From Actinopolymorpha pittospori (GTDB taxonomy: Bacteria > Actinomycetota > Actinomycetes > Propionibacteriales > Actinopolymorphaceae): DNA of 64,000 nucleotides. Under the pieces are notes generated by a model that was not told the DNA's origin, did not search any database, and worked only from the letters and a program-made list of their open reading frames with translations. Position 1 is the first letter of the stretch, and each line of letters starts with the position of its first letter. The translations under genes and the position numbers were made by a program. Below, in pieces: positions 16,786 through 25,974 of this stretch. The stretch is from positions 6,510,001 through 6,574,000 of the forward strand of contig NZ_JADBEM010000001.1 in assembly GCF_014873875.1 (NCBI RefSeq), given 5' to 3'.

Positions 16786-17280
16786 GTGACAACACGAGGC
16801 GTGCTGTACATCCACTCGGCGCCGTCGGCGGTTTGTCCCCACGTGGAGTGGGCCGTCGCCGGCGTTGTTGGTACGCGGGTGAAGTTCGACTGGATATCCC
16901 AGCCGGCCTGCGTAGGCACCCAGCGCACCGAGCTCTCCTGGCAGGGAGAGCCCGGCACTGCGGCGACGATGGCTTCCGCCCTGCGCGGATGGCGTCAGCT
17001 GCGCTATGAGGTGACCGAGGAGCCCAGTCCGGGCTGCGAGGGTGCCCGCTACTCCTACACACCCGACCTGGGGTTGTTCCACGCCGTCACCGGCCCCCAC
17101 GGCGACATCCTCATCCCCGAAGACCGACTCAAAGCCGCGATGGTCAAGGCGAGCCTGGGCGAGTCGCCGCTCGAACACGAGCTGACCCGGTTACTCGGGA
17201 AGCAGTGGGACGACGAACTCGAGTCGTTCCGGTACGCCGGTGAAGGTGCCGCGGTGCGCTGGCTGCACCAGGTCGTCTGA
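16786..17280 (+). CDS. DUF3145 protein
   Basis: A 164-residue cytoplasmic protein belonging to DUF3145, a family confined to Actinobacteria. The start TTRGVLYIHSAPSAVCPHVEW is characteristic, as are LSWQGEPGTAATMASALRGW and the C-terminal ALPGVA-like end EGAAVRWLHQVV. The GTG at 16786 follows a GAGAGGTGG site. There are two conserved acidic clusters but no known catalytic motif. Function unknown. It stands alone between the DUF72 gene (145 bases upstream) and a long non-coding gap. Confidence 0.85.
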   Translation: MTTRGVLYIHSAPSAVCPHVEWAVAGVVGTRVKFDWISQPACVGTQRTELSWQGEPGTAATMASALRGWRQLRYEVTEEPSPGCEGARYSYTPDLGLFHAVTGPHGDILIPEDRLKAAMVKASLGESPLEHELTRLLGKQWDDELESFRYAGEGAAVRWLHQVV

Positions 17281-17400
17281 GCTGGACGAACCCCCGAGGC
17301 TGCGAAGTGTGTCGACTTCGCGGCCGGCATCCGCGAGCCCAGTGGGCCGGATTCCCCAACGGGACAACGAAGTTCACGAAACTTACTCGATGGTCAGGTC

Positions 17401-17431
17401 TTGACCCGGACAACGTGCTTATGGGTAATCT
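17401..17431 (+). promoter_or_regulatory. candidate housekeeping promoter
   Basis: TTGACC at 17401-17406 and TAATCT at 17426-17431, spacer 19. It lies in a gene-free stretch and would start a transcript near 17438, the left end of the structured region described next. Confidence 0.4.
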
Positions 17432-17437
17432 CTTGGT

Positions 17438-17581
17438 GACGCAGGGCTGCAGGTGAGGAAACTCCCCGCACCGGGCAGGGGCAACCAGACGTGGCCGCGC
17501 GGCGAGCCGACAGGGGCGACCTCGGCAGCCGACAACGCGGCCGCACCACGTAGGGCGTGGCCGATTTCCTCGGCCACGCCC
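17438..17581 (+). ncRNA. candidate structured RNA ending in a perfect hairpin
   Basis: The 17281-17657 gap has no convincing gene. Its middle can fold: TTGGT (17434-17438) can pair with ACCAG around an inner GGTG/CACC stem; next, ACGTGG near 17497 pairs with CCACGT near 17547, with CCGCG/CGCGG inside; last, a perfect 12-bp hairpin GGGCGTGGCCGA (17553-17564) and TCGGCCACGCCC (17570-17581). Promoter, two stems and terminator-like hairpin together suggest a ~145-base RNA or leader. I cannot match it to a known riboswitch or RNA class. The frame after it encodes only gene fragments. Confidence 0.35.
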
Positions 17582-17657
17582 TTGGCCTTTCCGGCCCGTC
17601 CGTCCTCACCGTCAGCCCGCACCGCGTGGTCCCTGGTCCCGACGCCCGCCTGCGGGC

Positions 17658-17757
17658 TCAGCTTTCAGCGAGCTGTTCCTCCGCCGTGACGAAGACCGGC
17701 GTGACGGACACCGGCACCCGGATGAAGCCGTCGTAGGTCTCGACGTCGGCCGACGAC
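17658..17757 (-). pseudogene. C-terminal fragment of a lost gene (carbohydrate-enzyme-like end)
   Basis: The minus strand here reads about 33 residues to a TGA at 17658, including VETYDGFIRVPVSVTPVFVT, which looks like the last beta strands of a secreted or carbohydrate-active protein. Nothing recognisable continues on its N-terminal side, where the plus strand immediately becomes the body of a TetR gene. I read it as the stub of a gene whose front was deleted. The enzyme family cannot be named with confidence. Confidence 0.45.
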
Positions 17758-18311
17758 TCGGCCCCTACACCCCGATGGCGCTCTATCGGTACGTCGGCAG
17801 CAAGGACGGGTTGACGGATCTGATGCTGGACGCCGCCGTCGCCGAGGTCGCGCTGCCCGAGCGCGGCAGCGACTGGCGCGCCGACCTGCACGAACTCGCC
17901 CTGCGCAGCTGGGCGATGGTCCGGCGACACCGGTGGTACGCCCAGCTGGTGCACACCCGTCCGCCCGCCGGTCCGCACATGATGCGGCGGACGGAGTTCA
18001 TGCTGAGCGTCCTCACCGACCGGGGCGTTCCGCTGGTGTCGGCGATGACGTACGCCGCGCTCGTCGACCGGCACATCTTCGGCAGCGGCCTGCAGGACGC
18101 GGAGGAGCACCGCATGCGGACGCGATACGGACTGGACAGCGCGGAGAAGTTCCTCGCCGCGATCACGCAGGTGCGTGACCTCGCCGCCGCCGACGGTCGC
18201 TGTCCGCAGCTCACCCGATGGCTGTCCGAACCCGCCGGTCCGAGCATGGACGAGCAGTTCGAACTCGGACTCGACTGCCTGCTGGACGGCATCGCCGAAC
18301 GCCTGCCCTAG
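17757..18311 (+). pseudogene. TetR-family regulator lacking its N-terminal DNA-binding domain
   Basis: The readable protein begins at the end of the recognition helix, LGPYTPMALYRYVGSKDGL. It continues through a normal TetR_C ligand domain (DWRADLHELALRSWAMVRRH, HTRPPAGPHMMRRTEF, DEQFELGLDCLLDGIAERL) to a stop at 18311. The ~40 residues that should precede it (first helices and most of the helix-turn-helix) are missing. Upstream codons in frame, back to about 17700, are not TetR-like. An ATG at 17775 could give a 178-residue protein, which could bind ligand but not DNA. The truncation faces the stub of a minus-strand gene, consistent with one deletion that removed the starts of two divergent genes. 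Confidence 0.7.
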
Positions 18312-18359
18312 TGCCGGCTTCGAGGCGCGACCCGGTCATGGCCCCGAGCTGGGCGGCCG

Positions 18360-19745
18360 CTACTTCTGGGTCGGCAGCGCCTCGCCCCGGATGGAGGCGT
18401 CGACGAGCTCGATCGGATGCAGCAGCGGAAGGCCGGGATCGTCGAGGTGCCGCCGCATCTGCAGCAGGCAGCCGGGGTTGGCGGTGGCCACCGCGTCCGG
18501 GTGCACCGACCGGACGTTGGCCGCCTTGCGCTGACCCAGGTCGCTCGCCGCCTCCGGCTCGAGCAGATTGTAGACACCGGCCGACCCGCAGCACAGCTCC
18601 GCCTCGGGCAGGTCCACGACCTCCACGCCGGGAATGGTCCGCAGCACCGCACGCGGCGCGGCCCGGACGCGCTGGGCGTGGCCGAGGTGACAGGCGTCGT
18701 GGTAGGCGACCCGGGCCTGGATCGGATGGCGCGGCGCCCGGGGCTCGAGTTCGGCGAGCACCTCCGTCACGTCGCGGACCTTGGCGGAGAAGGCCGTCGC
18801 CCGGTCGGCCCACTCGGGGTCGTCCCGCAGGAGCGTGCCGTACTCCTTCATCGTCGAACCGCACCCGGCGACGTTGACCACGATGGCGTCGACGTCGTGG
18901 GCCTCGAACGTCGCGATCGTCCGGCGCGCGCGTTCGAGCGCCTCCGGCTCGCGACCGGAGTGCATGCTGAGGGCCCCGCAGCATTCCTGGTCGCGGGGGA
19001 TCAGCACCTCACACCCCTCGGCGGCGAGCGTACGGACGGTGGCGGCGTTGACCCCGGTGAAGAAGACCCGCTGGACGCACCCGGTGAGGACGGCCACCCG
19101 TCGGCGCGGGGTCCCGACGGCGGCGACCCGCTCGGGTGGTGACGCCACCAGGTCGCGCACCTTCACCGGCGGCAGCAGTGCCTCCAGCGCCCGGAGCCGG
19201 GGCGGCAGCCGGTCGAGCAGCCGACGTCGACGGACCACGCCCGCCAGTCCGCTGCGCTGGTAGAACAGGCCGCCGAGGGCCGCCACCCGCAGCCGGCGCG
19301 GGTAGGGGAAGAGGGCGAAGATCAGCTCACGGAAGGTGCGGTCGCCCCGGCCGCGCTCATGGTGGCGCTCGATCTGGGGCCGCATCGACTCCAGCAGCTT
19401 GTCGTACTGCACGCCGGACGGGCAGGCCGTCACGCAGGCCATGCAGCCGAGGCAGGTGTCGAAGTGGCGTACGAGGGGCTCGTCGAGGGACGCGGTGCCC
19501 TCCCGCACCATGTCCATGAGATAGATGCGGCCGCGCGGCGAGTCCATCTCCTCGCCCCAGAGCGCGTACGTCGGACAGGTCGGCAGACAGAAGCCGCAGT
19601 GCACGCAGTCGTCGATGAGTGCCTTGTCCGGGGGATGGTGCGCGTCGAAGTTGCCGGGCCCCTTGTCGGTCGGGGCATCGAGCCCCGCCTCCAACCCCGC
19701 GAAGATGTCGCCGGACTCGGGGGAGTTGGCGAGATGCTGGGTCAT
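18360..19745 (-). CDS. glcF: glycolate oxidase iron-sulfur subunit GlcF
   Basis: A 461-residue protein with two [4Fe-4S] ferredoxin motifs: C47-x2-C50-x2-C53-x3-C57-P and C98-x2-C101-x2-C104-x3-C108-P. These are followed by two cysteine-rich CCG domains (DQECCGALSMHSG and AELCCGSAGVYN) that bind further cofactor, as in GlcF and related heterodisulfide reductase-like subunits. It passes electrons from the flavin subunits GlcD/GlcE to the quinone pool at the membrane. It is the last gene of glcD-glcE-glcF; 139 bases with a short tandem repeat separate it from glcE. Confidence 0.92.
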   Translation of the reverse strand: MTQHLANSPESGDIFAGLEAGLDAPTDKGPGNFDAHHPPDKALIDDCVHCGFCLPTCPTYALWGEEMDSPRGRIYLMDMVREGTASLDEPLVRHFDTCLGCMACVTACPSGVQYDKLLESMRPQIERHHERGRGDRTFRELIFALFPYPRRLRVAALGGLFYQRSGLAGVVRRRRLLDRLPPRLRALEALLPPVKVRDLVASPPERVAAVGTPRRRVAVLTGCVQRVFFTGVNAATVRTLAAEGCEVLIPRDQECCGALSMHSGREPEALERARRTIATFEAHDVDAIVVNVAGCGSTMKEYGTLLRDDPEWADRATAFSAKVRDVTEVLAELEPRAPRHPIQARVAYHDACHLGHAQRVRAAPRAVLRTIPGVEVVDLPEAELCCGSAGVYNLLEPEAASDLGQRKAANVRSVHPDAVATANPGCLLQMRRHLDDPGLPLLHPIELVDASIRGEALPTQK

Positions 19746-19798
19746 CGGAGTCCTCCCGGGGTCCGTGGGGCGGGCGTGAGGTGCGCGAGACGGATGAC

Positions 19799-19853
19799 GT
19801 GGCTCACCCGGTGGCTCACCCGGTGGCTCACGCAGAGGCTGACCCGGTGGCTC
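19799..19853. repeat. 12-bp tandem repeat in the glcE-glcF gap
   Basis: GTGGCTCACCCG occurs 2.7 times in tandem (19799-19830), with a further partial copy (GACCCGGTGGCTC) at 19841-19853. The reading frames across it give no plausible protein, so I treat it as intergenic slippage. Confidence 0.7.
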
Positions 19854-19884
19854 GGTCCTGCGCCCACCTGGTCACCGTGACGGC

Positions 19885-21078
19885 TCAGAACCATGGCGCG
19901 AACCGTCCCGGTGCGAGTCGGTGCTCGGGGTCGAGTTGCTTCTTGATCGACTGGAGGAGCGGCACGGTCGCCGGTGCCGGTCCCCAGCTCGGGACCAGGT
20001 CGTCGAGCCCGACGATCCGGCGATGGAGCGTCACGCTGGCCCCAGATGCCAGGAGGGCCTCCCGCCACCCCGCGACCACCGCGGCGTGTCCCGCCGGATC
20101 GCCACCGGACAGGGCGACGGTCTGGACACCCACGCCCACGCTCGTCGTGAGCCTGGCGGTGACGTCGTACTCGGCGGCCAGCGCCTCCAGCGCGGCGGCG
20201 TGGATCGGGAGCTCGTCTGGTCGGGTCCCGGCACGCATGACGGTCTCGCCCTCGGCACCCCGGACGAGGTCGGCCAGCGACGTCCAGGCGGCGTCCTCCT
20301 CCTCGCCCTCGAGCACCACACCGTCGGCGCCGGCGAGTTCGGCCGCCTTGCGCACTCTGGTCTGCGCCCCGCTCGCCGTCCCCTCGAACCGCGCCAGCAG
20401 GCGACCGGCGTGCCAGTCCAGAGCGACCGGCTCCAACGGGGAGTCGAGCAGTGTGCGGGCCCGGTCGAAGGCCGTGCCGACCTCGCAGGCAACCGCGAGC
20501 GTCGCGGTCGCCTCCGGAGCCGGGTGAACCCGCAGCACGATCTCCGCGACCAGGCCGAAAGCGCCGAGCGAGCCGGTGAACAGCTTGGCGAGGTCGTAGC
20601 CCGCGACGTTCTTGATCACGTGACCACCGGAGCGGGCGACCGTGCCGTCGGCGAGGACGACGATGACGCCGATGACGAGGTCGCGCAGCGTGCCGTACGT
20701 CGCGCGGACCGGCCCGGCGTCGGCGGTGGCGAGCAGGCCACCGACCGTGGCGCCGTCCGTCACGCGGGCGGCGTCCAAGGCCACCCGCTGGCCGTCGAGA
20801 CTCTGCTGCAGCTTCGCGAGCGGCATGCCGGCACCGACGGCGACCGTCATGTCGGCCGGGTTGTAGGCCACAAGATTGTCGAGCCCGGTCGTGTCCACCA
20901 CCAGGTCGGCCTCGCGCACGGGCGCGCCCCAGGACTGCGCGGTGCCCGCACCTCGCAGCAGGACACGCTGACCCGCGCGGGTCGCGTCTCGCAGCGCGTC
21001 CCGCGCCTGCGCGAGGTCGGTGGGCCGGATGGTCGGCAGGTCGCCCGTCCGCACGTGGTCAGAGACGCTCGATGACAC
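19885..21078 (-). CDS. glcE: glycolate oxidase FAD-binding subunit GlcE
   Basis: A 397-residue PCMH-type FAD protein. The FAD-binding loop is VLLRGAGTAQSWGAP, followed by GATVGGLLATADAGP and the GHVIKNVAGYDLAKLFTGS motif typical of GlcE. The GTG at 21078 has GGAGG six bases upstream and overlaps the end of glcD by 20 bases, so translation is coupled. GlcE is shorter than GlcD and lacks its full C-terminal cap. With GlcD and GlcF it oxidises glycolate (or a similar 2-hydroxy acid) to glyoxylate. Confidence 0.9.
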   Translation of the reverse strand: MSSSVSDHVRTGDLPTIRPTDLAQARDALRDATRAGQRVLLRGAGTAQSWGAPVREADLVVDTTGLDNLVAYNPADMTVAVGAGMPLAKLQQSLDGQRVALDAARVTDGATVGGLLATADAGPVRATYGTLRDLVIGVIVVLADGTVARSGGHVIKNVAGYDLAKLFTGSLGAFGLVAEIVLRVHPAPEATATLAVACEVGTAFDRARTLLDSPLEPVALDWHAGRLLARFEGTASGAQTRVRKAAELAGADGVVLEGEEEDAAWTSLADLVRGAEGETVMRAGTRPDELPIHAAALEALAAEYDVTARLTTSVGVGVQTVALSGGDPAGHAAVVAGWREALLASGASVTLHRRIVGLDDLVPSWGPAPATVPLLQSIKKQLDPEHRLAPGRFAPWF

Positions 21079-22513
21079 CCGCGGCCTCCAGGGGATGGGG
21101 ACGGTAACGGCCGGGCTTCTCACCACACAACCGTGGGGTGGGCAGCACCTTGCCGGGGTTGCACAGATTGTCGGCGTCGAAGGCGCGGCGTACGCGGTCC
21201 ATCGTCGCGAGATCCTCCTCGCCGAACATCACCGGCATCGAGCACGCCTTGTCGGTGCCGATGCCGTGCTCACCGGACAGGGAGCCGCCGAGTTCGACGC
21301 AGAGTTCCGCGATCGCCTTGGACAGCCGCTCCGCCCGGTCGTGCTCGCCCTTGCTCTCGTCGTACAGCACCAGGGGGTGGAGGTTTCCGTCGCCGGCGTG
21401 GAAGACGTTGGCCACCCGAAGGCCCGCCTCGTTGCCCATCGCGCCGATCTTGCCCAGTGCCTCGGACAGCCGGGTACGCGGGACGACGCCGTCCTGGACG
21501 AAGTACTGCGGACTGATCCGGCCGACGGCGGCGAAGGCGGCCTTGCGGCCGGTCCAGATCCGGGCCCGCTCCTCGTCGTCGGCGGCGACCCGGATCTTCG
21601 TTGTGCCGTTGTGGTGGCACAACTCCTGCACCGCGTCGAACAGCGCGTGGCACTCGTCGGTCGGCCCGTCGAGTTCGACCACCAGCGCGGCCGGCGTGTC
21701 GAGGGTGTAGCCGGCCCCGACCGCGGCCTCCGAGGCCACGATCGCGAGGTGGTCCATGATCTCCATGGCCGCCGGGACGATGCCCGCCGCGATGATGTCG
21801 GTCACGGTGTCGCCGGCCTGCTCGATCGAGGGGAAGTCGGCGAGGAGTGTCCGCACCGCCTCGGGCTTGCGCAGGAGCCGGACGACGATGCCGGTGACGA
21901 TCCCGAGCGTGCCCTCCGAACCCACCATCACGCCGCGCAGGTCCGGACCGGCGACCTCGGGAGAGGGGCCGCCGAGGGTCACCTGGGTTCCGTCGGGCAG
22001 CACCGTCTCCAGGGCGAGGACGTGGTTGGTGGTGAAGCCGTACTTCAGGCAGTGGGCGCCACCGGAGTTCTCGGCGACGTTGCCCCCGATGGTGCAGACC
22101 TGCTGGCTGGACGGGTCGGGTGCGTAGTAGAGGTCGTACGGCGCGGCGGCCCGGCTGATCGCGAGGTTGGTGACCCCGGGCTCGACGACGGCCCGGCGGT
22201 TGATCGGGTCGACCTCGACGATGGAGCGCATCCGCTGCAGGGAGATCACCACACCGTCGGCGACCGGAAGAGCTCCGCCGGAAAGTCCGGTTCCCGCGCC
22301 TCGTGCGACGAAGGGCACCTGGGCGCGGTGACAGGCACGGACGGCCGCGGCGACCTCCTCAGTCGACTTCGGCAGCACCACCAGACCCGGAACCACGCGG
22401 TATCCGGCCAGGCCGTCGCACTCGTAGGTGCGGAGCTGGGTGGGGTCGGAGATCACCGCGTCCGGCCCGAGGATCGCCGTGAGCGTGTCACGTAGGCGCG
22501 CGATGACGGTCAT
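21059..22513 (-). CDS. glcD: glycolate oxidase / FAD-linked 2-hydroxy-acid dehydrogenase GlcD
   Basis: A 484-residue flavoprotein of the GlcD/D-lactate dehydrogenase family. The FAD-binding motif is PFVARGAGTGLSGGALP, followed by CTIGGNVAENSGGAHCLKYG and GSEGTLGIVT. The C-terminal FAD-oxidase domain has ANVFHAGDGNLHPLV, LSGEHGIGTDK and LCNPGKVLP, which include the metal- and substrate-binding His residues. The ATG at 22513 follows GGAGG. It heads the glcDEF operon. Glyoxylate produced here can be condensed with acetyl-CoA by the malate synthase encoded at 24315. Confidence 0.93.
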   Translation of the reverse strand: MTVIARLRDTLTAILGPDAVISDPTQLRTYECDGLAGYRVVPGLVVLPKSTEEVAAAVRACHRAQVPFVARGAGTGLSGGALPVADGVVISLQRMRSIVEVDPINRRAVVEPGVTNLAISRAAAPYDLYYAPDPSSQQVCTIGGNVAENSGGAHCLKYGFTTNHVLALETVLPDGTQVTLGGPSPEVAGPDLRGVMVGSEGTLGIVTGIVVRLLRKPEAVRTLLADFPSIEQAGDTVTDIIAAGIVPAAMEIMDHLAIVASEAAVGAGYTLDTPAALVVELDGPTDECHALFDAVQELCHHNGTTKIRVAADDEERARIWTGRKAAFAAVGRISPQYFVQDGVVPRTRLSEALGKIGAMGNEAGLRVANVFHAGDGNLHPLVLYDESKGEHDRAERLSKAIAELCVELGGSLSGEHGIGTDKACSMPVMFGEEDLATMDRVRRAFDADNLCNPGKVLPTPRLCGEKPGRYRPHPLEAAGVIERL

Positions 22514-22716
22514 GTCGCCTCCACCCCTCATGTGTGTCGTCGGGCAACGCACCACGCGCGGACCCCGCGCGGATCCGCGCCGCGTGCGACGCTGCACGCC
22601 CGAGGTCCCGCCACCACGCTAACGCCTACCGCCCGCCCCGGGCCGGCCCGAACCGGCCAAACCAGGGCTCACCTGGCACGACCGGCCCCGGTGGGTCCCA
22701 GTCGGCCCGGGCACGG

Positions 22717-24174
22717 TCAGGTCGCGTCGGCGGCGCCCCGAGCGGGCCGCCGCCGGGCACCACTCTGCCGTACCAGCGCGAGGACCAGGAGGCCGGCCGC
22801 CGCGACGGTCATCACCAGCCCGACGTGGTGCAGGCCACGTGTGCTCAGGTCGCGCTCGAACACGATGCCGAGCACGCTGGTGGACATGATCGCACCCAGG
22901 TAGCGGAAGGTCTGGAAGAGGCCTCCGGAGGAGCCCATCCGCTCCGGTGAGCTCGCCTCGTACAACGCGGTCTGCAGGCCGAGGTTGTTGAAGCCGTTCG
23001 GTACGCCGAACAGCAGGGCGGCGATGAGGATGACCACCACCGGGCTGGACTCGTGCAGGACCTGGACCACCAGCGTCCCGATCAGCAGGACGACCGTCCC
23101 GAAAACCAGCGTCGCGCGGGATCCGCGCAGCCTCACCACGCGCGCCGCCACCGGTGTCATCAGCACGCCCATCAGGGCCAGCGGGAGGACCAGGAGCCCC
23201 ACCGTGTCGGCCCCGAACCCGCGGACCGACTCGAGCCACACCGGGAGTCCGAAGAAGACGCAGTAGAAGACCAGGTTGACCCCGCCCTGCTGGCCGAGGA
23301 CAGAGGTCAGCGCCCGGTTGGCGCGGAGGTCCCGGATGTCGAGGAAGGGCGCCGGCGCGGCGAGTTCGCGGCGGACGAGGAGGAACCCGAGCACGACCAC
23401 CGCCGGCGCCAGCCACCAGGTCGGCCGGTCCGCGAGGGAGAGCAGGAAGACGAGCAACGCCGTCAGGCTGCCGCTGAACAACACGATGCCCGGCAGGTCG
23501 ATCGCCGCGAGGAGGGGTCCGCGGGCCGGCTGGGGCGGCGACTTGGGGAGCAGCTTCAGGGCGAGAACGATGCCGAGGGCCGTGAAGGGCACGTTGACCA
23601 GGAAGACCGCCTCCCAGCCCGCGAACGCGACCAGGAAGCCGCCGAGGACCGGGCCGAGCCCGGCGCTGGTCGACGCGGCGACGCTGAGCGCGGCGAGTGC
23701 CCCCGCCGGTGGACCGGAGGGCCGCGGGGCCGCGCCGCCGGATCCGTCCAACTGTCCGCCTCGAGCCAGCCGGTCGTCGGCCTCGCGTTCGACGGCGGCG
23801 CGGATGAGGACGAGCGCGGCGGGGAAAGCAGTCGATGTGCCCACCGCCATCAGCACCCGGATACCGACCAGCCACCAGAACCCGGGTGCGAACGGCGCGA
23901 CGGCGCATACCGCGCACATCAGCGTCAGCCCGCCGACGAAGAGCCGCCGCGCCCCGAACAGGTCCACGAACCGCCCCATCAGTGGCTGTCCGACAGCGGC
24001 GGCGAGGTAGAAGCCGGAGACCAACCAACTGGAGGTCGCGACACCGACGTCGAACTCCCGCTGCAGGGGTACCAGCGCGACGGCGATCATGGAGGAGTTC
24101 AGCGGATTCAGGACCGTGCCGAAGGCGAGCGAGGCGAGCAGGTAGGTCGGTACGCCGAACCTCGGTTTCGACAC
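22717..24174 (-). CDS. MFS transporter, DHA2-like
   Basis: A 485-residue membrane protein with about 14 hydrophobic segments, as in DHA2 drug:H+ antiporters. Motif A is GQPLMGRFVDLFGARRLF (~62-79). The LNSSMIAVALVPLQREF region in helix 1 resembles the motif D1 of 14-helix exporters. A Gly/Pro-rich loop lies near residues 140-160. It is upstream of and in line with glcD (203-base gap) and divergent from malate synthase, so it might move a substrate of this pathway, but the family tie is to efflux. Substrate not known. Confidence 0.87.
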   Translation of the reverse strand: MSKPRFGVPTYLLASLAFGTVLNPLNSSMIAVALVPLQREFDVGVATSSWLVSGFYLAAAVGQPLMGRFVDLFGARRLFVGGLTLMCAVCAVAPFAPGFWWLVGIRVLMAVGTSTAFPAALVLIRAAVEREADDRLARGGQLDGSGGAAPRPSGPPAGALAALSVAASTSAGLGPVLGGFLVAFAGWEAVFLVNVPFTALGIVLALKLLPKSPPQPARGPLLAAIDLPGIVLFSGSLTALLVFLLSLADRPTWWLAPAVVVLGFLLVRRELAAPAPFLDIRDLRANRALTSVLGQQGGVNLVFYCVFFGLPVWLESVRGFGADTVGLLVLPLALMGVLMTPVAARVVRLRGSRATLVFGTVVLLIGTLVVQVLHESSPVVVILIAALLFGVPNGFNNLGLQTALYEASSPERMGSSGGLFQTFRYLGAIMSTSVLGIVFERDLSTRGLHHVGLVMTVAAAGLLVLALVRQSGARRRPARGAADAT

Positions 24175-24314
24175 GCGCCGCTCCTTGGAGGTGTCCGGGG
24201 CACTGGTCCGTTCGACGGCCAGTCGGTCAGGGGCAGATCCTCGCGCTGACCTCCCGCCGGGAGGTCTCCGATGTGCAAGACGTTGGCACTAGTCCGGGAA
24301 GAAAGGTGCGGATC

Positions 24315-25913
24315 GTGGTCGAGATCACCGTCACGGGCGGCCAGGTCGAACGCGGTGAGGAGATCCTCACCGACGCGGCGATTGGCTTCCTCGGTGAGTT
24401 GCAGCAGCGCTTCGGGACCCGCCGCGACGAGCTTCTGTCCGCCCGCCGGGAACGCCGGGCGGAGGTGGCCAGGACCGGACGGCTGGACTTTCTTCCCCAG
24501 ACGAGGGAGGTCCGGGAGGACCGGACATGGCGGGTCGCACCGGCCCCGTCGGACCTGCGCGACCGGCGGGTCGAGATCACCGGCCCGACCGAGCGGAAGA
24601 TGACCGTCAACGCGCTCAACTCCGGCGCCCAGGTCTGGCTCGCCGATCTCGAGGACGCCAACACCCCGCACTGGGCCAACGTGATCGGTGGCCAGGTCAA
24701 CCTCGCCGACGCCGTACGCCGGAAAGTGTCGTTCACGTCCCCGGAGGGCAAGTCCTACACGCTGGGCGAGGAGGAGTCGCTCGCGACCATCGTCGTACGC
24801 CCGCGCGGCTGGCACCTCGACGAACGCCACCTCTCCCTGGACGGGCGTCCTTTCGTGGGTGCGCTCGTCGACTTCGGTCTCTACTTCTTCCACAACGCGG
24901 CGGAGCTGCTGTCGCGGGGGAGCGGACCATACTTCTACCTGCCGAAGATGGAGAGCCATCTCGAGGCCAGGCTGTGGAACGACGTCTTCACCTTCGCCGA
25001 GGAGCGGCTCGGAATCGCGCCCGGTACGGTGCGGGCGACCGTGCTGATCGAGACCATCCCGGCCGCGTTCGAGATGGAGGAGATCCTCTACGAGCTGCGC
25101 GACCACGCCTCGGGCCTGAACGCCGGCCGCTGGGACTACCTCTTCAGCATCATCAAGAACTTCCGCGACGCCGGACCGTCGTTCGTGCTGCCGGACCGTA
25201 ACGCCGTGACCATGACGGCGCCCTGCATGCGTGCCTACACCGAACTGCTGGTCGCGACCTGCCACCGGCGCGGCGCGTTCGCGATGGGGGGCATGGCGGC
25301 GTTCATCCCGAGTCGCCGCGACCCGAAGGTCAACGAGACCGCCCTCGCGAAGGTAAGGGCCGACAAGGAGCGCGAGGCCGGCGACGGGTTCGACGGCTCC
25401 TGGGTCGCTCACCCCGACCTCGTACCCGTGTGCCGGGAGAAGTTCGACGCGGTCCTCGGCGGCCGGCCCAACCAGCTCGACCGCCAGCGCGACGACGTAC
25501 GCGTCGGCGCTGACGACCTGCTGGATGTGAAGTCCACGCCCGGGTCGGTCACCGAGGCGGGGCTGCGTAACAACATCGCCGTCGCGCTGCAGTACCTCGC
25601 GGCCTGGCTGGGCGGCAACGGCGCGGTCGCGATCTACAACCTGATGGAGGACGCCGCCACGGCGGAGATCTCGCGGTCCCAGATCTGGCAGTGGATCGCC
25701 AACTCGGTGAAGCTCGACACCGGCGACGTGGTGACGCCGGAACTCGTGCACCGCATCGAGGACGAGGAACTCACCAAGATCCGGGAAGCACTGGGCGAGG
25801 AGGCGTTCAAGACGGCTCACTTCGCGCAGGCGCGGGAGCTGTTCGAGACCGTGGCTCTCGCGAAGGACTACGCGGACTTCCTCACCATCCCCGCCTATCG
25901 CCTCATCGACTAG
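24315..25913 (+). CDS. aceB: malate synthase A
   Basis: A 532-residue malate synthase of the A type (normal length ~530). It joins glyoxylate and acetyl-CoA to malate. Visible signatures are WLADLEDANTPHWANVI, the family pattern YFYLPKMESHLEARLWNDVF, VLIETIPAAFEMEEILYEL and the lid region NGAVAIYNLMEDAATAEISR with the conserved catalytic-site acid. The GTG at 24315 has GGTG six bases before it; a GTG at 24306 is the alternative. The TAG stop at 25911-25913 lies inside the target duplication of the IS that follows, so the reading frame is complete. The context with glcDEF points to use of glycolate. Confidence 0.95.
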   Translation: MVEITVTGGQVERGEEILTDAAIGFLGELQQRFGTRRDELLSARRERRAEVARTGRLDFLPQTREVREDRTWRVAPAPSDLRDRRVEITGPTERKMTVNALNSGAQVWLADLEDANTPHWANVIGGQVNLADAVRRKVSFTSPEGKSYTLGEEESLATIVVRPRGWHLDERHLSLDGRPFVGALVDFGLYFFHNAAELLSRGSGPYFYLPKMESHLEARLWNDVFTFAEERLGIAPGTVRATVLIETIPAAFEMEEILYELRDHASGLNAGRWDYLFSIIKNFRDAGPSFVLPDRNAVTMTAPCMRAYTELLVATCHRRGAFAMGGMAAFIPSRRDPKVNETALAKVRADKEREAGDGFDGSWVAHPDLVPVCREKFDAVLGGRPNQLDRQRDDVRVGADDLLDVKSTPGSVTEAGLRNNIAVALQYLAAWLGGNGAVAIYNLMEDAATAEISRSQIWQWIANSVKLDTGDVVTPELVHRIEDEELTKIREALGEEAFKTAHFAQARELFETVALAKDYADFLTIPAYRLID

Positions 25914-25974
25914 TAGTACTTTGTTAGGTGTGTCGTTTCGTGTTCTGTGGTTGATGTTCTGACATGGTCGGTGC

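Noticed and set aside
17438..17520. Resemblance of GTGAGGAAACTCC to the RNase P GAGGAAA core
   Set aside because: The region is far too short for RNase P RNA and lacks its conserved 3' half.
19742..20068. A 108-codon frame between glcE and glcF
   Set aside because: It overlaps glcE, its C-terminal part is just the translated 12-bp repeat, and it has no ribosome site.
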